Below are positions 1 to 6,728 of a stretch of DNA of 48,024 bases, in pieces. The DNA comes from a virus: IMG/VR virus record IMGVR_UViG_3300037246_001948, positions 1 to 48,024 of that record, one strand, 5' to 3'. Each line of letters opens with the position of its first letter. Position 1 is the first letter of the stretch. The notes below the pieces were generated by a model. The model did no database searches and was not told the origin of the DNA. It saw only the letters and a list, made by a program, of their open reading frames with translations. The position numbers and the translations under genes were made by a program.

Positions 1-89
1 GGCCCGAAGAGAAGAAGGCAGAGTACGAAGAACGCGTCGATCAAGAGAGAGGCGAAATCGACGACGCGTTGTTTGATTTGACTGACTAA
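1..89 (+). CDS. C-terminal end of an acidic hypothetical protein (partial)
   Basis: The third forward frame is open from the window edge to a TAA at 87-89 and encodes a very charged tail rich in Glu and Asp, ending DALFDLTD. The other two forward frames stop at about 75-83. A good ribosome binding site (AAGGAG) for the next gene follows 2-3 bases after the stop, as expected at a real gene end. The start lies outside the window. No function can be given from about 28 residues. Confidence 0.6.
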   Translation, partial: PEEKKAEYEERVDQERGEIDDALFDLTD

Positions 90-100
90 AAGGAGACGAT

Positions 101-349
101 ATGCCATCGATACCGATTCAGTTAGGTGATTTGCTTACGCTCGCGGCCATGGCTTCTAAAGCCTGTGAGCACATGTCTTGCTTCGCGGCGGGGCTGATTC
201 AGGGCGAGAAGGAGGTCGAAGCTAATCAAATATTGAGCATGAAGAACGATTGTATCCAGGTTCTCGGGAAGCTTGACCGTGAAAACCCAGGGCTCATACC
301 TGTCCCGCACGACGGAGTGGAGTGGTCAGTGAGAGCTACAAAAACCTGA
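101..349 (+). CDS. Hypothetical protein, 82 aa
   Basis: ATG start preceded by AAAAGGAGACGAT, a strong Shine-Dalgarno at good spacing. The product is a small soluble protein with a helical N-terminal half containing Cys at about residues 22 and 27 and no recognisable motif. It ends inside the next gene, overlapping it by 28 bases, which suggests translational coupling. It belongs to the tightly packed plus-strand run of small phage genes. I do not recognise the family. Confidence 0.7.
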   Translation: MPSIPIQLGDLLTLAAMASKACEHMSCFAAGLIQGEKEVEANQILSMKNDCIQVLGKLDRENPGLIPVPHDGVEWSVRATKT

Positions 350-663
350 TGGCAATGTACGATGCGTTGATCTACCCCGACAGAGTAGAGATTGGCGGGT
401 ATGTTAATACGGGCGGTATCTACTACGGTCCATACAATAAAGTTATCTGTATTGGGAAGAGCGACAATCGCATCGCTCTGCACATCAAAGGACACAATCA
501 GTTTTGGAGTCAGACCCGTCATTATATTCGTGCACATATAATTGTCCTTGAAGTTGAAAAGCTAGATGAGCATGGCGCATGGTGTTGTCGCAATATATGG
601 GAGATGGATTGTGGGCGACAGACAAAGAAGGTGAAGGCGGAAGCTCTTGCTCTGCTTGAGTGA
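322..663 (+). CDS. Hypothetical protein, 113 aa
   Basis: GTG start at 322 with GGAG five to six bases upstream (313-316), inside the end of the previous gene. The product is mixed alpha/beta, rich in aromatic residues (repeated Tyr, Trp, His) and has a Cys-Cys pair (WCCRN) near residue 91. No signal peptide or membrane segment is visible. The 112 bases after it (664-775) hold no convincing gene; a weak GTG frame from 676 to 783 has no ribosome binding site. Function unknown. Confidence 0.7.
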   Translation: MVSESYKNLMAMYDALIYPDRVEIGGYVNTGGIYYGPYNKVICIGKSDNRIALHIKGHNQFWSQTRHYIRAHIIVLEVEKLDEHGAWCCRNIWEMDCGRQTKKVKAEALALLE

Positions 664-775
664 GCTGGTCCATTCGTGACAGCTATTCCAATCGGCGTTG
701 CAAACCCGCCGAGTCCACCCACACTGGCCTTTCACACCAGTAGGACTGACGGTGGATTGGCTCAACCGAGGCTCA

Positions 776-916
776 ATGGCTAAGATAGTACGGCTAAAAT
801 CCGGATGGGTGTGCTGGGCACAGAAGCCGCGTCTCATAGATCGGCTGAGATATTTCTGGTGGAGGATAAGGAACAGGAACATCAAGAACAATGGTTCCGG
901 ATCATTTCGTCTTTGA
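776..916 (+). CDS. Small basic hypothetical protein, 46 aa
   Basis: ATG at 776 with GAGG at 768-771. A longer frame from a TTG at 698 exists, but that start has no ribosome binding site and the extra residues look random, so the ATG is preferred. The product is short and strongly basic, with a Trp/Arg-rich middle (RYFWWRIRNRN) that could bind nucleic acid or lie on a membrane. Function unknown; moderate doubt that it is real. Confidence 0.45.
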   Translation: MAKIVRLKSGWVCWAQKPRLIDRLRYFWWRIRNRNIKNNGSGSFRL

Positions 917-930
917 GGAGCGTTGAGTTA

Positions 931-1098
931 ATGTCAATTATCGAAAGCTTGAAACTCTGGCAAGAAACCTGTGTCCAAGCAACAGCATCAGATCAGATCA
1001 TCATCGACTTATGTGATCTATTCTTGGAGGGCAAGGAAACACCTGAGGAACTGACGAAGATTAAAGAGCGCATCGATGCTCTTGATAACGAGTGTTAA
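931..1098 (+). CDS. Small helical hypothetical protein, 55 aa
   Basis: ATG at 931 with TTGAGGAG at 913-920. The reading frame is open further upstream (from 805), but that stretch overlaps the preceding gene and lacks a ribosome binding site, so the shorter form is chosen. The protein is acidic and mostly helical, starting MSIIESLKLW and ending IDALDNEC; a short coiled coil is possible. Function unknown. Confidence 0.6.
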   Translation: MSIIESLKLWQETCVQATASDQIIIDLCDLFLEGKETPEELTKIKERIDALDNEC

Positions 1099-1109
1099 CG
1101 AAAGGTTGA

Positions 1110-1283
1110 ATGGTGGGCGAGAAAAAGATACACTACGAGGAACATGGCTGGTGGATAGGAGAGAGAGTTCAGAAAACATATTGCGGTCTAATCATGGATT
1201 CGAATAGCGGTAGGTATTTGGTGACCGACAATCAAGCAGCTGTAACTTGTAAAAACTGTATGAGGGGCCTACGCAAGAGGTGA
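1110..1283 (+). CDS. Small protein with a C-terminal CxxC, 57 aa
   Basis: Read directly from the sequence: ATG at 1110, TGA at 1281-1283, with AAAGG at 1102-1105. The product starts MVGEKKIHYEEHGWW and ends with a CKNC pair followed by basic residues (MRGLRKR). A single CxxC plus the Cys near residue 25 could bind a metal, but no full zinc ribbon is visible. It sits in the packed gene row, and its stop is directly followed by the next start. Function unknown. Confidence 0.6.
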   Translation: MVGEKKIHYEEHGWWIGERVQKTYCGLIMDSNSGRYLVTDNQAAVTCKNCMRGLRKR

Positions 1284-1376
1284 ATGATGAGACAATTCCT
1301 GATTATTGTATGTGGATACGGGCTTGTTTTTATTAGTCTGTATCTTGAATGGCGACACCGGGTGAGGCAGCGATGA
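1284..1376 (+). CDS. Tiny single-pass membrane protein, 30 aa
   Basis: ATG at 1284 immediately after the previous stop; TGA at 1374-1376 overlaps the ATG of the next gene. Residues 5-22 form one hydrophobic helix (FLIIVCGYGLVFISLYL) followed by a basic tail (WRHRVRQR), giving a predicted cytoplasmic C-terminus. Such small proteins are often spanin-like, holin-like or superinfection factors in phages, but nothing here decides between these. It is supported mainly by its exact fit between two genes and its clear topology. Confidence 0.5.
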   Translation: MMRQFLIIVCGYGLVFISLYLEWRHRVRQR

Positions 1377-1588
1377 ATACAAAGAGAGATGCTACCCTCG
1401 TTGAAATTCGTAAGGAAGATGGAGCACAACGCTACAGATTTGGTCCAGGCCGGGATGATATTGTTTGGTTGTGTGGACCAGACCGACCACAAGGAGCCAA
1501 GCTAGGCGATAAGGGAGACCTAGTCTACAGCTCAGATGGAAGCCGAGGCCGCTGGATATTTCATAAGCGAAAGGTGAAAGAAAAATGA
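1373..1588 (+). CDS. Hypothetical protein, 71 aa
   Basis: ATG at 1373 overlaps the previous stop (ATGA) and has GAGG at 1364-1367. A start at 1349 is possible but lies inside the preceding gene and has no ribosome binding site. The product is basic and beta-rich with many Gly and Asp residues (RFGPGRDDIVW, GDKGDLVYSSDG), suggesting a small beta-barrel. Its last bases overlap the start of the glycosidase gene. Function unknown. Confidence 0.6.
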   Translation: MNTKRDATLVEIRKEDGAQRYRFGPGRDDIVWLCGPDRPQGAKLGDKGDLVYSSDGSRGRWIFHKRKVKEK

Positions 1589-2400
1589 AGAAACTACTTG
1601 TATTCGCAACAGTTCTGGTAATGGTTTTATTGCTGGTGATAGGAGGCGAGCAAGCCCTGGCTGATGATCCTCCGGACGATAAAGGGTTAGCGATAAGCGA
1701 TTTCATCCCTACTGACATTGACCTTCTGGGATCTGACTGGTGGTATGTGTACGGCAACAACCCATCTCCAACGAATCTGGGAGACGATCGATATGTTCCC
1801 ATGCTACAGTTTGGAAACACAGCATCTAATCTCCCGGCAGATTACGATGGTCACATTCTAGTATTCAACGAACCAGATCTGCCAGGACAGGCAGTTTATA
1901 CACCACAGCAAGCCTACGATAAATTCCAGGTTCTCAAAAGCCACTATGTCAATGCGACTTTCGTATTTGGAAATATCTCTCATCTAGGGTTGTCGTGGAT
2001 AGAAGAATACATGGTGCTATGCGACACCGACTGCCCCGAGTTGTGGGGGATCCACTGCTATCCGTGGAATGAGTGGCAATTCTGTGCAGATTTCCTTCCT
2101 ACAGTCCATGACGTCATAGGAACCGATATGTGGCTGACAGAAACACAGGCAACCATCGACGGCGACCCTGCGCTTCTTGTAGAAATCATCAACTGGACCA
2201 AAGAAACATCATGGGTTCCCCGCTACGCAGTCTTTGGTAACAGAGATATGTCGGGCGAATATTGGTGGCCCGAGGATTGGGGAGATGTTGCTCTCGTAGA
2301 CGACAACGGAGAGCTCACATATCTGGGCCGTATCTACAGAGACGAGGCCTTTAAGATATTCATGCCGATTTTCATGGTGGGTGACGGCTTTTTATGGTGA
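1585..2400 (+). CDS. Secreted clan GH-A-like glycoside hydrolase, 271 aa
   Basis: The first 26 residues form a typical Sec signal peptide: MKK, a long hydrophobic core, then a likely cut after ALA. The mature part looks like a TIM-barrel glycosidase of the 'glycosyl hydrolase catalytic core' (Asl1/GH128-like) group. It has VFNEPD (acid/base Glu about residue 96), HCYP near 157-160 and WLTETQ (nucleophile Glu about 186), the usual NEP and TE pair of clan GH-A. The barrel is at the short end for the clan. The product should leave the cytoplasm and may act on host surface or extracellular polysaccharide, either to aid release or to change an infected host. It shares an ATGA overlap with the gene before it. 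The precise family and substrate are inferred from motifs only. Confidence 0.75.
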   Translation: MKKLLVFATVLVMVLLLVIGGEQALADDPPDDKGLAISDFIPTDIDLLGSDWWYVYGNNPSPTNLGDDRYVPMLQFGNTASNLPADYDGHILVFNEPDLPGQAVYTPQQAYDKFQVLKSHYVNATFVFGNISHLGLSWIEEYMVLCDTDCPELWGIHCYPWNEWQFCADFLPTVHDVIGTDMWLTETQATIDGDPALLVEIINWTKETSWVPRYAVFGNRDMSGEYWWPEDWGDVALVDDNGELTYLGRIYRDEAFKIFMPIFMVGDGFLW

Positions 2401-2442
2401 GTGACTCTAGGGTTACGATAAGAGCACCTAGCGAAAGGATGA

Positions 2443-2682
2443 ATGATGATTTACGTATTGTTGATTATTGCCATTGTCATGTATGGCGCCGGTCTTGTCC
2501 ACGCTAGAAAATTCCGAATGATGAGTGAGTGGAGTAAGATCAAATGCAAGGCTTGTGGATGGAAAGGAACCGAGGAAGCGCTTACTTATGGCATACCTGG
2601 ATGCCCTAATTGCGGAAGTGTTGAGGATCTAGTATACGTGAGCGATGGCGCACCCGTACCAGATGAGGCGCAAGGACTCTAG
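2443..2682 (+). CDS. Membrane-anchored zinc-ribbon protein, 79 aa
   Basis: ATG at 2443 (or the adjacent ATG at 2446) with GAAAGGA just upstream. Residues 2-20 form one membrane helix. They are followed by a four-cysteine zinc ribbon, CKACGWKG at about 35-42 and CPNCGS at about 54-59. The ribbon should lie on one face of the inner membrane. Zinc-ribbon proteins with a membrane anchor are common and of varied role; I cannot assign a partner. The gene follows the secreted glycosidase by 42 bases. Confidence 0.7.
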   Translation: MMIYVLLIIAIVMYGAGLVHARKFRMMSEWSKIKCKACGWKGTEEALTYGIPGCPNCGSVEDLVYVSDGAPVPDEAQGL

Positions 2683-2683
2683 G

Positions 2684-2998
2684 ATGGATGAAATCGATCC
2701 CATGGAGGTAAGCGACGAAGAATTTTATCGTCACAAGAAGGAAATGCATAAGCACTACGAACAATGGTTCCTTGATCTCTGTCAAGGGATATGGGACGAA
2801 TATTTCGCAGGCATGTTTGCTATGATCAAAATGATCAAAGCGGAAACAATTTACGCGGACGAGGATTTCACCTGCCCTCACTGTGGAGAGAGCTGGGCGC
2901 TATTTCCTCGTAAGGACGGAAGGTGTGTTTGTCATAGGTGTCTAACTATATTTGTGATGAAAAGAGGAGCTGACGATGGCAGTGACGGAGACAAGTAG
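2684..2998 (+). CDS. Zinc-ribbon hypothetical protein, 104 aa
   Basis: ATG at 2684, one base after the previous stop, with AAGGA at 2672-2676. An in-frame ATG at 2645 is possible, but it lies deep in the preceding gene and lacks a good ribosome binding site. The N-terminal 65 residues are acidic and helical. The C-terminal part has CPHCGESW and CVCHRC, a treble of Cys pairs typical of a zinc ribbon. The C-terminus overlaps the next gene by 23 bases. A DNA- or RNA-contacting role is plausible but not shown. Confidence 0.65.
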   Translation: MDEIDPMEVSDEEFYRHKKEMHKHYEQWFLDLCQGIWDEYFAGMFAMIKMIKAETIYADEDFTCPHCGESWALFPRKDGRCVCHRCLTIFVMKRGADDGSDGDK

Positions 2999-3323
2999 AC
3001 GCGCATACTACGCAGTTGTATTGGAAGGCGAAGATTTAGAGTCACGGAAAGATATAATCATGGCCTTCATGCTTGCTGCCAAGCGACCTGTGACCAGGAG
3101 GGACATATCTGAATACACCGAAATTCCAATGCACATCGTAAGCGCCCGGGTGAAAGGGTTGATCGGGACAGACAAGGACAACCCCGATTACATTTGGGTT
3201 CATCACATTGGGAGATGTAAGTACAATACCCAAAAGAAGATAGAGGTAGAATACCTGGTGCCAATGATCGAAGCATTCAAGGAACGGAGGCAATTCGATT
3301 GGTCACAGGCAACTCTGATATAA
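2976..3323 (+). CDS. Winged-helix-like DNA-binding protein, 115 aa
   Basis: ATG at 2976 with AGAGGAG upstream, starting within the end of the previous gene. Residues 25-65 read like a winged helix-turn-helix: a helix ending LAAKRPVTRRDISEY, then EIPMHIVSARVKGLIG as the recognition helix, then a beta hairpin (IWVHHIG). This layout is common in small phage regulators and in replication initiators. The C-terminal 30 residues are helical. It is directly upstream of the RusA-like gene and overlaps it by 25 bases, so it may act in the same replication/recombination step. Assigned by fold pattern only. Confidence 0.5.
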   Translation: MAVTETSRRAYYAVVLEGEDLESRKDIIMAFMLAAKRPVTRRDISEYTEIPMHIVSARVKGLIGTDKDNPDYIWVHHIGRCKYNTQKKIEVEYLVPMIEAFKERRQFDWSQATLI

Positions 3324-3751
3324 CATCCCCAGAAGAACTAAAAACCATCCTCGTCTACTATGAAGGCAAGCCTATCGGCAAGCCGACCATGACTCAGTCT
3401 GATAAATGGGCTGATCCTCCGCGTCCACCTGTCGAGAGATGGTACGAGTTCAAGAACGGACTCATGGCTGCAGCCTTGGAACAAGGGTTCCGACCTGGCG
3501 TGATGGAGATCCGGGCCCTTGGTGTGGCAGCTTTTATCAAGATGCCGAAGTCCTGGTCGAAGAAGAAGAAGCTGGCTATGAATGGCAAGCTCCACCTTTC
3601 GAAACCCGATCTATCCAACATCTTCAAAGCAGTTGAGGATGCTCTCACTGAGAAAGACGAGACGATTGCTATCTATTTGGGAGGCTCGAAACATTGGGCG
3701 CCTGCGGGTGGCCTGAGTATTATGTTGCAGGTAATCGATGAGCGATCTTGA
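3299..3751 (+). CDS. RusA-like Holliday junction resolvase, 150 aa
   Basis: TTG start at 3299 with CGGAGG at 3285-3290, overlapping the previous gene. The length and motif order fit RusA: an N-terminal GKPTMTQSDKW strand region, basic residues PRPPVERWYEF, the signature KPDLSNIFKAVEDAL (about 102-116), then KDETI (about 119-123). RusA enzymes are dimers that cut four-way DNA junctions and remove branches from phage DNA before packaging. In the family the signature is normally KPDxDN; here the second acidic position is Ser106, while Asp104 and Asp120 remain. The enzyme may be weakened, or a nearby acidic residue (Glu113 or Asp114) may compensate. Confidence 0.75.
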   Translation: MVTGNSDITSPEELKTILVYYEGKPIGKPTMTQSDKWADPPRPPVERWYEFKNGLMAAALEQGFRPGVMEIRALGVAAFIKMPKSWSKKKKLAMNGKLHLSKPDLSNIFKAVEDALTEKDETIAIYLGGSKHWAPAGGLSIMLQVIDERS

Positions 3752-4160
3752 CGATCATTTTGGACCCAAGCCCGAACCCCGGGAGATCGATCTGCCCAAG
3801 AACGTTCGTTCCTGGCGTTGCTCTAGCCAGCTATGGTCCACGCTCGACGCTTTCATTGATGAGTGGCCTGAGCTCATGCCAAGAGGTAGTAAGTCTTCTC
3901 TTTATCGTGCAACCGAGGATCTTCTATCTGAGGTTGGAGAGGCAGCTGGCCCTGGGTATGTCAAATGGGCGAGTCAGATTATCCGGAATGAAAAACCCGA
4001 GCTGATCGATGGCATGAAAGACCCTCGATCGCTCATGTTTCTTTTGGGTAAGTGGAGACGAGAGAAGGGTGGGGATCTGTGCCCCGATTGCAGAGAGCAT
4101 TACTCCAGCTGTGAATGTGAGTGGGGATCGGAAAGACGCAACCTCAAATACTTCGGTTAA
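3738..4160 (+). CDS. Hypothetical protein with Cys-rich C-terminus, 140 aa
   Basis: ATG at 3738 overlaps the end of the RusA-like gene by 14 bases. The N-terminal 110 residues look helical and soluble. The end carries CPDCREHYSSCEC, four Cys that could hold one zinc. It is the last gene of the plus-strand run before the strong hairpin at 4167-4206. I do not recognise the family; the position next to a resolvase suggests a DNA-related role, which is only inference. Confidence 0.65.
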   Translation: MSDLDDHFGPKPEPREIDLPKNVRSWRCSSQLWSTLDAFIDEWPELMPRGSKSSLYRATEDLLSEVGEAAGPGYVKWASQIIRNEKPELIDGMKDPRSLMFLLGKWRREKGGDLCPDCREHYSSCECEWGSERRNLKYFG

Positions 4161-4166
4161 AAGACA

Positions 4167-4206
4167 AGACACTGGTTCCTTGCGCCGAACAAGAGAACCA
4201 GTGTCT
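4167..4206. terminator. Bidirectional transcription terminator between convergent genes
   Basis: A perfect 12-bp inverted repeat, AGACACTGGTTC (4167-4178) and GAACCAGTGTCT (4195-4206). It is extended inward by CTTG/CAAG (4179-4182 with 4190-4193) across a one-base bulge, leaving a 7-base loop. It is followed by TTT on the plus strand, and A-rich sequence (TTAAAAGACA) precedes it, giving U-rich tracts in both directions. It lies six bases after the last plus-strand gene and about 50 bases beyond the end of the minus-strand gene, so it can insulate both. Confidence 0.8.
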
Positions 4207-4255
4207 TTAAGAAAGGAGCTGCATGCCGCGAGTTTCTGCTCGAGGCAATCCTTAT

Positions 4256-4678
4256 TCAGCCAAGCCGATGTGGTGAACTCGGTTGTGCAGATCTCGCATA
4301 AGCGCCATCTTTTACCTTCATGTATTGCCACTGACCTGAGAGCCAATTTAGCATGACCAGAATCAGTGAAGCATATGCAGGAGGTATCAAAGCAGGAGCC
4401 TCAAGCGCGAGTAAAGTCTGTGCAAATGTCCCGATAACACCAGCAAGGATCACAGGTATGATTACCTTGACCCATCTTGGGAAGTTATGCCAGGCTTTCC
4501 AGTTTTCTAGGAGTAGGGAAATCACGGCGCCGGCGAGAAAAACACTACCACCGCCGGCAGCAATCCAGATGAGGAGTTCTTCGATCGAACCAAACCCCGC
4601 AGCTTGGAAAGCTAGGATGAAAAAGGTACAGAGAAGCAAGAAGAAAATGAACAAGCGGAAACGGATCTTAGTCAACAT
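4256..4678 (-). CDS. Small multi-pass membrane protein, candidate holin, 140 aa
   Basis: ATG at 4678-4676 with a perfect AAGGAGGT (4684-4691) upstream and its own promoter-like sequence at 4717-4745. It has a short basic N-terminus, then hydrophobic helices at about 7-29, 34-57, 70-92 and 97-113, and a polar basic C-terminal tail (residues 117-140). Size, helix number and charged tail fit a holin, and it sits downstream of the endolysin group, but it has no signature that I recognise. It could instead be another phage membrane factor. A private promoter would let it be timed apart from the rest of the lysis genes. Confidence 0.55.
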   Translation of the reverse strand: MLTKIRFRLFIFFLLLCTFFILAFQAAGFGSIEELLIWIAAGGGSVFLAGAVISLLLENWKAWHNFPRWVKVIIPVILAGVIGTFAQTLLALEAPALIPPAYASLILVMLNWLSGQWQYMKVKDGAYARSAQPSSPHRLG

Positions 4679-4716
4679 CTACAACCTCCTTGAATGATCG
4701 GACTCAATCTGTGAAT

Positions 4717-4745
4717 ATACTACAATAGGATGAATCATATGTCAA
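4717..4745 (-). promoter_or_regulatory. Sigma70-like promoter for the small membrane protein gene
   Basis: On the minus strand TTGACA (4745-4740) is followed after exactly 17 bases by TAGTAT (4722-4717), within TTGTAGTATATTC. The -35 box is perfect and the -10 box matches four of six positions. The start of the candidate holin gene lies about 40 bases further on, after a perfect ribosome binding site. The -10 region resembles those at 47139-47152, 7141-7154 and 18758-18770. Confidence 0.7.
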
Positions 4746-4768
4746 GTCTGCGGCATTCCTCCCTTCAT

Positions 4769-4804
4769 CCTGCGAGACTGTGGAAACACGCTGCTCCTCG
4801 CAGG
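4769..4804. repeat. Perfect 8-bp inverted repeat with inner hairpin
   Basis: CCTGCGAG (4769-4776) pairs with CTCGCAGG (4797-4804). Inside, TGTG-GAAA-CACG forms a short second hairpin. It lies between the end of the MptE/DUF115-like gene (4881) and the promoter at 4717-4745. There is no U tract on either side, so it is not a standard terminator; it may stabilise the 3' end of the message or bind a protein. A smaller 6-bp hairpin (TCTGGC/GCCAGA) lies at about 4860-4875. Together these account for the 200-base gap 4679-4880. Confidence 0.5.
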
Positions 4805-4880
4805 CTAACAATCTACACAGCAATACCCACAATTGGGCTCAAATCTTCGTAGCGAGCATTCTGGCTGAGGCCAGAGCTGC

Positions 4881-5633
4881 CTAAATAGCTGGTTGTGATC
4901 GTTTGCCGTAGAATTTTTCATAGTTTCCTGCCGGCAGCGTTGTGATGAGTGTTGGCATGCTCAGGTTGATGATCTCTTTCTCAAACTGCTGCATATATTC
5001 GAGGCATTCCCCAGCCTGCTCATCGTAAGCCTCATGCTTGTAGATCTCATCCGGATCATCAGGATTGTATTTGACCGCCTCCCCGTTATACCAGTGGGGG
5101 ATTCGGTTCAAGCCCGGGTTGTCTTTCCAGTCTCCTACTCGCGTGGTTCCTTGCTTCGCAAAGGTGCCGTCGAACCCAACAGTAAGGAACCGTCGTACTC
5201 CCATGTGCTTCCCGATATGAATAGCTGTGAGCAGACTGGTCGAGTAGGTTGGTCCCAACCCATCTGTGTTGCCAATTCCCTCAACCTGGTCATAACATCG
5301 GAAAGGTATAAAATTTTCCAGACCGACTCTCTTTAGGTACTCCGGATCGGTCTCGTCTTTTTCGGAGACGAAGGCATATGTCGTCTCCAGCAGACGATCG
5401 ATCGCTAGAAAACAGGGAGGATCTAAAGCGTGCCAATAGGTTGGTACCCATCCTTTGAGCGGAGACGGAGAACCATCAGCCAGTGTCTCGGTGTACCAGG
5501 GTCCGTAATTGAGTCCGATAGAGGATAAGCTATTCAGAAAATCGACGGGGATATTGAGCAAGCTAAGACCATTGCCGACAATGATCATGTCCTCGCCGGC
5601 ATGTCTATCTTTGAAGTCCTCGTATTTAACCAC
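4881..5633 (-). CDS. MptE/DUF115-like Rossmann-fold protein, 250 aa
   Basis: The N-terminal part GEDMIIVGNGLSLLNIP (about 13-29) is a glycine-rich strand-loop-helix. It matches the start of DUF115/MptE-like and sialyltransferase-like proteins, where it binds a nucleotide or nucleotide sugar. Later strands include FLTVGFDGTF (about 148-157), also typical of the group, where an Asp follows a hydrophobic strand. Such proteins in phages are linked to glycan or surface modification, for example of virion or host sugars. It overlaps the XhlA-like gene by eight bases and ends the row begun by the endolysin. The family call rests on the two motifs. Confidence 0.55.
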   Translation of the reverse strand: MVKYEDFKDRHAGEDMIIVGNGLSLLNIPVDFLNSLSSIGLNYGPWYTETLADGSPSPLKGWVPTYWHALDPPCFLAIDRLLETTYAFVSEKDETDPEYLKRVGLENFIPFRCYDQVEGIGNTDGLGPTYSTSLLTAIHIGKHMGVRRFLTVGFDGTFAKQGTTRVGDWKDNPGLNRIPHWYNGEAVKYNPDDPDEIYKHEAYDEQAGECLEYMQQFEKEIINLSMPTLITTLPAGNYEKFYGKRSQPAI

Positions 5634-5928
5634 TGAGCATCTTCAAGACAGCATATATTGTTACCGCTACGCTGCCGCCACCAAGCAAGATGGGCAGAGC
5701 GATTTTCTCAAGGATCCACTTGAACGTGACCGGCTCTTTGATCTTGCCGTTCACCGTATTGTGCACAGCAGCTATCCCATCCAACATCTCATCTTGCTTC
5801 TTCGAGAGATTTTTATAATCCTCTGCTGCTCCTTCTTGCAACGTCTCGAGACGGACAACACATTTTCCGAGGTCCACCATGTCACCCTCCAACTTCGTCA
5901 CGCGTCGATCAAAAGCACCTTCAACCAT
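5626..5928 (-). CDS. XhlA-like coiled-coil membrane protein, 100 aa
   Basis: Residues 5-65 form an amphipathic helix with heptad-like spacing (RVTKLEGDMVDLGKCVVRLE). They are followed by one membrane helix at about 72-96 and a very short tail. This is the layout of haemolysin XhlA-like proteins and related phage lysis accessory proteins, which sit in the membrane with the coiled coil in the cytoplasm and assist the holin and endolysin. It starts one base before the endolysin stop region ends (5928/5929) and overlaps the next gene, so it is part of the lysis operon. Could also be a virion membrane-contact protein. Confidence 0.6.
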   Translation of the reverse strand: MVEGAFDRRVTKLEGDMVDLGKCVVRLETLQEGAAEDYKNLSKKQDEMLDGIAAVHNTVNGKIKEPVTFKWILEKIALPILLGGGSVAVTIYAVLKMLSG

Positions 5929-6720
5929 TTAGACCTCCACTTCTGTCAGTTCCACCCTGCCAGCCGGATAGGAGATTTGGATTGGAAGCTTCTCCGGCAG
6001 AGGATCAATCGTGTGATCCCCGAGTAACTTATCTATAGCAGCTTTAATCAAACTGTCTAAATCCATGTCCTTTAGATAGGGAGCCAGCCTGGCCTTACAA
6101 GAAACCTGCCAGCCGAGAACCTGTGTTCTCTTTATCCTACCCAAGTAGGGAGTGAAATTATTGCTGATCGGCAGGTGCTTGTGCAGATCTGCATGGTTCC
6201 GACACTGCTGCCACTTACCATCGAGCATAAAGAAAACGTAGTGGGCGATGATGAACAGCTTACCGATCTCAATGGTTCTCTTGATATGTGTGGTCCACCA
6301 CTCGCCCCGGGTGTAGCCGATCACCGGCAGCTCGAAGATCTCTGCATCTTTGAACGATTGTTCTGCGTTGTCTGTTAACACTTCATCTGTCTGATAGAAA
6401 GTGAGCTCAAAGTCAAGCATGATGGCATCTGGAATGCGATCGCCGATAGCCACGCACCAACGATCCTGTATGTCTGCGCGTATCGGGTTCGGCCACAGAT
6501 AAGCGATGATCTTGACGTCATGTTTCCGGAAGGCATCGAAGTAGTGGGCGTAGGATCTGTCCGGTGCCCCATTCACCAAGCAGGCGCGCAAAATTACATT
6601 CTTTATGTTTGGATTCTGGGCCATGAACGCGTCGACGTCGATCCAGCTACCGTTAGCGTTTTGCTGCCAGGAGCTCCAGTCGATCGTGTCTTGTGTCTCT
6701 TCTTTTGCAGGCCAGGACAT
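5929..6720 (-). CDS. GH25-like lysozyme (endolysin), 263 aa
   Basis: The pattern fits a GH25 muramidase barrel: DTIDWSSWQ at the first strand (residues 11-19, catalytic-site Asp), VILRAC at about 43-48, an AHYFDAFRKHDVKIIAYLW strand-helix-strand, then the conserved MLDFEL (Asp103 and Glu105, the DxE catalytic motif), and VIGYTRGEWW near 133-142. GH25 enzymes cut the MurNAc-GlcNAc bond of peptidoglycan. There is no signal peptide, so export must depend on a holin. The C-terminal 60 residues have no known wall-binding repeat. The neighbouring XhlA-like and membrane proteins support a lysis role. Confidence 0.75.
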   Translation of the reverse strand: MSWPAKEETQDTIDWSSWQQNANGSWIDVDAFMAQNPNIKNVILRACLVNGAPDRSYAHYFDAFRKHDVKIIAYLWPNPIRADIQDRWCVAIGDRIPDAIMLDFELTFYQTDEVLTDNAEQSFKDAEIFELPVIGYTRGEWWTTHIKRTIEIGKLFIIAHYVFFMLDGKWQQCRNHADLHKHLPISNNFTPYLGRIKRTQVLGWQVSCKARLAPYLKDMDLDSLIKAAIDKLLGDHTIDPLPEKLPIQISYPAGRVELTEVEV

Positions 6721-6728
6721 TATTCTTT

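Noticed and set aside
676-783. Short GTG frame in the gap 664-775
   Set aside because: No ribosome binding site and Pro/Ser/Thr-rich random sequence, although it overlaps the next start neatly.
4069-4356. Plus-strand frame across the terminator
   Set aside because: It runs through the strong hairpin at 4167-4206 and antisense into the membrane protein gene; composition is not protein-like.
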